In this document: piece by piece, positions 4,619 to 7,745 of the stretch
Position numbering within the stretch: position 1 is the first letter of the stretch
Layout of the letters: each line of letters begins with the position of its first letter
NCBI GenBank assembly: GCA_023380415.1
Contig: JAMCRC010000020.1
Location: 1 to 7,745, forward strand
Source: Patescibacteria group bacterium
Lineage (GTDB): Bacteria; Patescibacteriota; Minisyncoccia; UBA6257; GWB1-50-10
Reading direction: 5' to 3'
Length of the DNA stretch: 7,745 nucleotides
Made by a program: the position numbers and the translations under genes
The notes under the pieces: model-generated
Told to the model about the DNA's origin: nothing
What the model saw: only the letters and a program-made list of their open reading frames with translations
Database searches by the model: none

Positions 4619-5734
4619 ATGAAAAGAGCCATTTTAGGGGTGGGGGTGGTGCTGGCGGCCGTCTTGCCGCTTACGTCTTTAGCGGCGTACTTTAACGCCG
4701 GAAAGACGGTGAATTTGGCGGCGCAGGCCGTGAACGACAACGCTTACGTCGCGGGCGGAGCCGTTACGGTCACATCGCCGGTCACAGGAGATCTTTTCGC
4801 CGCCGGCGGGACGATCTTCGACTCAAGCCGCGTTAGCCAGGACGTCATGATGATCGGCGGTACTGTCATCATCTCCGGCGCTTCGGCCCAAAACCTGCGC
4901 GTCGCGGGCGGCAACGTTACGATCGGCAGCGCGATAAGCGGCGAGCTCGTCGGCGCGGGAGGCAATTTCACCGTCACGCCCGATACGACGGTCGCCAAGG
5001 ACTCTTACATCGCCGGCGGAGCGGTGGCCTGGAACGGCCACGAATCCGGCAATCTGACCATCGCCGGAGGCGCGGTCGTCATATCCGGAACGGTGGACGG
5101 CAACCTTAAAATAACGGCCACGAAAGATGTCACGATCGCTCAAGGCGCGGTCATCCGGGGGAATCTGGATTACACGGCGCCAAAGCCGGCCCAAATCGAG
5201 AGTGGCGCCCAAATAGCCGGCACGACAAATTTCCACCAGTCGGCCGCTCCGGCCGTCGCGGTCGGTTGGCTTGCCGGGATATTCACCTTGGGACTCCTCC
5301 TGAAGTTCCTGATGACACTCCTTGTCGCCTATGTCGTTTGGTACGCCCTCCGCAGGGACGCTCTTGCCATCATCGAGGAATCGACTAAAAAATTCGGCCG
5401 GTCGCTTCTCCGCGGGTTCGTTTTCCTGGTCGCCGTACCCATCGCGGCCATCATAGCGTTCGTCACCGTGGTCGGCGCGGCCCTCGGCGGGATCGCGGGC
5501 GTCATCTATGCCGCCCTCGCCTTGCTCTCCCTGCCCGCGGCCATCCTCGTCGTATCCTCGCTCATCCTGAAACGCCGGAGCGACCTTGCCTGGTACCACA
5601 TACTCCTCGGCGCCGTGGTCCTGCAGATAGCCGCTTTGATACCGTTCATCGGCTGGCTGGCCTGCTTCATCGTCTATCTGGCCTCGTTCGGCGGACTTCT
5701 CGCCGTCCTCGGCCGCAAGTTCAAACAACAATAG
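4619..5734 (+). CDS. Secreted bactofilin-like beta-helix with C-terminal membrane domain
   Basis: A 371-residue envelope protein. Residues 1-23 are a signal peptide ending LTSLAA. Residues 25-205 are a glycine- and valine-rich repeat of beta-helix type, as in bactofilins (polymer-forming scaffold proteins): GG pairs fall at 46, 63, 80, 97, 114, 133 and 150, a 17-residue period with one 19-residue step, and further rungs such as SGTVDGNLKI and QGAVIRGNLDY follow. Residues 214-242, 263-288, 290-317 and about 326-365 are membrane helices, with basic loops (RRDALAIIEESTKKFGRSLLRG, KRRSD) likely cytoplasmic. The helix domain would thus lie outside the membrane, unlike classical cytoplasmic bactofilins. 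Function is inferred only: a cell-surface or envelope scaffold. It forms its own transcription unit, with a -10 element touching the start and a strong terminator at the end. Confidence 0.85.
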   Translation: MKRAILGVGVVLAAVLPLTSLAAYFNAGKTVNLAAQAVNDNAYVAGGAVTVTSPVTGDLFAAGGTIFDSSRVSQDVMMIGGTVIISGASAQNLRVAGGNVTIGSAISGELVGAGGNFTVTPDTTVAKDSYIAGGAVAWNGHESGNLTIAGGAVVISGTVDGNLKITATKDVTIAQGAVIRGNLDYTAPKPAQIESGAQIAGTTNFHQSAAPAVAVGWLAGIFTLGLLLKFLMTLLVAYVVWYALRRDALAIIEESTKKFGRSLLRGFVFLVAVPIAAIIAFVTVVGAALGGIAGVIYAALALLSLPAAILVVSSLILKRRSDLAWYHILLGAVVLQIAALIPFIGWLACFIVYLASFGGLLAVLGRKFKQQ

Positions 5735-5746
5735 AGCCCAGCCGCG

Positions 5747-5772
5747 AAAGATCGCCCTTCGGGGCGATTTTT
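5747..5772 (+). terminator. Rho-independent terminator of the bactofilin-like gene
   Basis: ATCGCCC (5751-5757), a TTCG tetraloop (5758-5761) and GGGCGAT (5762-5768) form a perfect 7-bp GC-rich stem, extended by a G-T pair and A-T pairs, followed by TTTTT (5768-5772). It starts 13 bases after the stop codon and is 19 bases before the next gene's -10. Confidence 0.92.
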
Positions 5773-5790
5773 CATTTGAGCGCCTTGGCC

Positions 5791-5796
5791 TATAAT
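5791..5796 (+). promoter_or_regulatory. -10 element of the EamA/glycosidase operon (leaderless)
   Basis: TATAAT is followed by seven bases (GATTAAG) and ATG at 5804. The hexamer overlaps an earlier in-frame ATG at 5795, which therefore cannot be the start if this promoter is used. The arrangement copies the one at 4607-4612. Confidence 0.6.
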
Positions 5797-5803
5797 GATT
5801 AAG

Positions 5804-6706
5804 ATGAATTGGCTTTACATCGGCCTTGTCGCTTATTTTTTGAACGCGATATCGTTCGTCGTTTCGAAGGTGATCCTGACGGACATCTTGCCGGATGCTT
5901 GGACCTACACTTTCTACGTCAACGCTCTCGGCATCTTCGTCTTGCTCCTCGTTCCCTTCGGCTTTGCCGTACCGGCTCTCCCCGTCATCGCGGCCGCCAT
6001 TGCTTCCGGCGTCACCTACACCTTCGCCCTGCTTATCCTCTACAAACTGCTCGCCAAGGACGAGGCCTCGCAGGTAGTCCCCCTTACGGGCGGCCTGACG
6101 CCGATATTCGTCCTGCTCATGGCCATTTTATTTTTGAGCGAGGTGCTCTCGATCGGCCAAGCCGTCGGCTTCGTCCTTATCGTCATAGGCGGCTTCATCG
6201 CCGCCCATGAAGGGACGGTCAAGGGAAAGTTGCGCTACAGCGAGGCCAAACTTTTCTGGGGATCGGTGCTTTCGGCGCTTCTTTTCGGCGCGTCGCAGGT
6301 CCTTTTGAAGTTCGTCTTCGATCAAGTACCGTTCCTGAACGGTTTCATTTGGCGCGGTTTCGGGGCCGTCGTCGGGGCGGCCATTTTACTCGCGCCCGCC
6401 GGGCCGAGAAAGCGCATTCTCGCCTCGTTCAAAAGCTCGACCAAGAAGACCGAGGCGGCCTTCATCGCCGCCCAGGGAGCGGCTCTCGCGAGCTTCGTCA
6501 TGGCGAACTACGCCATATCGATCGGCCCGGTCTCATTGGTGAACGCGCTCTCCGGGGTCCAGTACGCTTTTCTCTTCGGCATCATCGTCTTCCTCTCGAA
6601 ACAATTCCCCAAACTTCTCAAGGAACCCTTGAATCCCGGCGTCGTCAGGCAAAAGATCTGGAGCATACTCCTCATCACCATCGGGGTCTTCGCCCTCTTC
6701 ATCTGA
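5804..6706 (+). CDS. EamA/DMT-superfamily transporter, ten helices
   Basis: A 300-residue inner-membrane carrier made of two EamA repeats, about residues 2-134 and 149-300, each with five helices. The first repeat ends with the typical KDEASQVVPLTGGLTPIFVLLMAILFLSEVLSIGQAVGFVLIVIGG (85-130); the matching part of the second is ISIGPVSLVNALSGVQYAFLFGIIVF (238-263). The halves are joined by a charged loop (HEGTVKGKLRYSEAK, 135-149). DMT carriers export or exchange small metabolites; the substrate cannot be read from sequence. I place the start at ATG 5804, not 5795, because the -10 TATAAT covers the earlier ATG and no Shine-Dalgarno serves either. The stop overlaps the next gene's ATG as TGATG, so the carrier and the glycosidase are co-translated. 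Confidence 0.9.
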   Translation: MNWLYIGLVAYFLNAISFVVSKVILTDILPDAWTYTFYVNALGIFVLLLVPFGFAVPALPVIAAAIASGVTYTFALLILYKLLAKDEASQVVPLTGGLTPIFVLLMAILFLSEVLSIGQAVGFVLIVIGGFIAAHEGTVKGKLRYSEAKLFWGSVLSALLFGASQVLLKFVFDQVPFLNGFIWRGFGAVVGAAILLAPAGPRKRILASFKSSTKKTEAAFIAAQGAALASFVMANYAISIGPVSLVNALSGVQYAFLFGIIVFLSKQFPKLLKEPLNPGVVRQKIWSILLITIGVFALFI

Positions 6707-7707
6707 TGAAACGGCTCCTCAAAACGGCGGGGATCGTCATCGGCATCCTGCTTGCCGTTTACCTGCTGAGCTTTACCTTGAACTTCGGCAGCGGCGCGCC
6801 GGAGACCGGCCTTTCCTTCAGCGAGTTCTACGCCAAAGAGGGCTTGGGGCTCGACTGGAAAAAGGCCTATGAGGCCATCCTCTCCGACCTCGAGCCGCAG
6901 CGCCTCATCCTCATGGCCTATTGGCAATACCTCGAACCGAACCAAGACCATTACGATTTCTCCGATCTCGATTGGCAGATGGACTTGGCCCGAAAGGACG
7001 GGAAGAGCGTCATTCTGGCCGTAGGCCAACGGGTCCCCCGCTGGCCGGAATGCCATATTCCGACCTGGGCCTCGAAACTCTCCGGGACGGCCTATGACCA
7101 AGCGCTCCTTGCCTATCTTCAGACCGTCATCGACCATTACAAATCCGATCCGGCGATCACCGCTTGGCAGGTCGAGAACGAGCCCTATTTGTCCACCTTC
7201 GGGCAATGTCCGCCGCTGGACAAAGATCTTTTCGACCAAGAGATAGCGTTGGTAAAAAAGCTCGACCCCACGAGGCCTATCGTAACGACGGACAGCGGCG
7301 AACTCGGCCTTTGGTTCAGTGCCGCCCAACATGCCGACGACCTCGGAACGACATTGTACCGAGTGGTCGATGCCCCTCAAATCGGCGTCCTTCACTATTT
7401 CTTCATCCCGCCGGCCTTTTACGCGGTCAAGGCCGCCCTGGTGAAGTTTTTCGAAGGCGTTTCAAGTGTTTACATTTCCGAGCTTCAAGCGGAGCCCTGG
7501 GCCATCGACGGCACGCCGCTCGTCTACGAGAGTATGAGCGCCCAAACGTCCGATTTTCCGACATCGACGCTCGTCGCAAACTTCGAATTCGCGAAGCGCA
7601 CCGGCCTCTCTCCCATTTATCTCTGGGGGTCCGAATGGTGGTATTGGCGCAAGGTCCACGGCGATCAGAGCTTCTGGGATATCGGTAAGCAATTGCTCAA
7701 AGAATGA
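6706..7707 (+). CDS. Membrane-anchored clan GH-A glycoside hydrolase
   Basis: A 333-residue protein with an N-terminal membrane anchor or signal (residues 7-25) followed by a TIM-barrel glycosidase domain. The retaining-enzyme residues of clan GH-A are visible: the acid/base Glu159 in AWQVENEP (153-160, strand 4) and a likely nucleophile Glu259 in VYISELQ (255-261, strand 7), 100 residues apart. Other landmarks are YWQYLEPNQDHYDFSDLDWQMDLARKDG (72-99) with the Trp-x-x-Glu-Pro element of GH5/GH42-like enzymes, VILAVGQRVPRWPECHIPTW (102-121), and the aromatic strand-8 loop YLWGSEWWYWRK (305-316). The exact family and substrate cannot be assigned. Start overlap with the transporter (TGATG) and the lack of a Shine-Dalgarno argue for translational coupling. 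It probably acts outside the membrane on a surface or environmental glycan. The frame is open upstream to 6349, but that part is only the shadow of the transporter. Confidence 0.88.
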   Translation: MKRLLKTAGIVIGILLAVYLLSFTLNFGSGAPETGLSFSEFYAKEGLGLDWKKAYEAILSDLEPQRLILMAYWQYLEPNQDHYDFSDLDWQMDLARKDGKSVILAVGQRVPRWPECHIPTWASKLSGTAYDQALLAYLQTVIDHYKSDPAITAWQVENEPYLSTFGQCPPLDKDLFDQEIALVKKLDPTRPIVTTDSGELGLWFSAAQHADDLGTTLYRVVDAPQIGVLHYFFIPPAFYAVKAALVKFFEGVSSVYISELQAEPWAIDGTPLVYESMSAQTSDFPTSTLVANFEFAKRTGLSPIYLWGSEWWYWRKVHGDQSFWDIGKQLLKE

Positions 7708-7717
7708 AAGATGAAGA

Positions 7718-7725
7718 GATAAAAT
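7718..7725 (+). promoter_or_regulatory. Possible -10 element for a transcript leaving the window
   Basis: GATAAAAT appears again, 10 bases after the glycosidase stop. It is the same octamer as before the GIY-YIG and OmdA-type genes. No start codon stands 6-7 nt downstream (the sequence there is GTC), so if real it would start an RNA gene or a leadered mRNA beyond 7745. Confidence 0.25.
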
Positions 7726-7745
7726 TCCTCTGTCCACCCTCTAAC

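Noticed and set aside
4823..5731. A 302-codon open frame antisense to the bactofilin-like gene
   Set aside because: Its protein is a low-complexity Asp/Arg/Gly mixture, mirror of the glycine-rich repeats; not a gene.
5795..5803. Upstream ATG as the EamA start
   Set aside because: This ATG overlaps the TATAAT -10 element, and no ribosome-binding site serves it; it would lie upstream of the predicted transcript.
6349..6705. A 119-codon N-terminal extension of the glycoside hydrolase
   Set aside because: It is the shadow of the EamA gene, full of Arg and His, while ATG at 6706 begins a proper membrane anchor and overlaps the upstream stop.
6508..7395. A 295-codon open frame antisense to the EamA/glycosidase genes
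   Set aside because: It crosses the junction of two well-supported genes and has no recognisable domain.
1..7745. Use of TGA as a sense codon
   Set aside because: TGA cleanly ends several genes, including two TGATG overlaps, and no in-frame TGA interrupts the recognised proteins.

Overview
The window looks like a piece of a GC-rich genome from a candidate-phyla-radiation (Patescibacteria, probably Parcubacteria-like) bacterium. This is inferred from gene style, not from a marker gene: a short gamma-only dnaX, a tiny GIY-YIG gene beside a tRNA, a membrane-anchored bactofilin-like protein, a membrane-tethered PEBP protein, tight packing with 1 to 7 bp overlaps, and short heptamer repeats in gaps. 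TGA is a normal stop (five complete genes end in TGA or overlap it as TGATG), so the recoded-TGA lineages are unlikely.

Layout. 1-424: two divergent copies of a small two-helix membrane protein gene. Their first 112 bases are an almost perfect inverted repeat around a 114-bp promoter region, and the left copy runs off the window. 387-1890 (minus): a three-gene operon reading PEBP/YbhB-like protein, an unrecognised 139-aa protein, and 3-methyladenine DNA glycosylase (Mpg). The 139-aa gene carries a hairpin and a heptamer array inside its coding sequence. 1891-1967: a divergent intergenic region built largely of the same kind of heptamer. 1968-3074 (+): dnaX. 3068-3727 (minus): an unrecognised polytopic membrane protein meeting dnaX tail to tail. 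3782-3852 (+): tRNA-Gln(TTG). 3950-4216 (+): GIY-YIG nuclease-domain gene, followed at 4228-4257 by a degraded second copy of the tRNA 3' end. 4265-4573 (minus): YdeI/OmpD-associated-type small protein. 4619-5734 (+): bactofilin-like beta-helix fused to a membrane domain, ending in a clear rho-independent terminator. 5804-7707 (+): a coupled pair, an EamA/DMT transporter and a membrane-anchored clan GH-A glycoside hydrolase.

How it works together. There is DNA replication (clamp loader gamma), base-excision repair (Mpg), a glutamine tRNA, and several envelope functions (bactofilin-like protein, EamA carrier, anchored glycosidase, unknown membrane proteins). No complete pathway is visible.

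Three points stand out. First, the GIY-YIG gene is bracketed by a tRNA-Gln gene and a 26/30-matching copy of that tRNA's 3' end plus flank, like a minimal tRNA-targeted cassette. Second, five protein genes have a -10 hexamer exactly 6 or 7 nt before the start codon and no ribosome-binding site, which predicts leaderless mRNAs. Third, inverted and heptamer repeats sit inside or at the edges of genes. All homology statements come from recognising motifs by eye; no database search was run.
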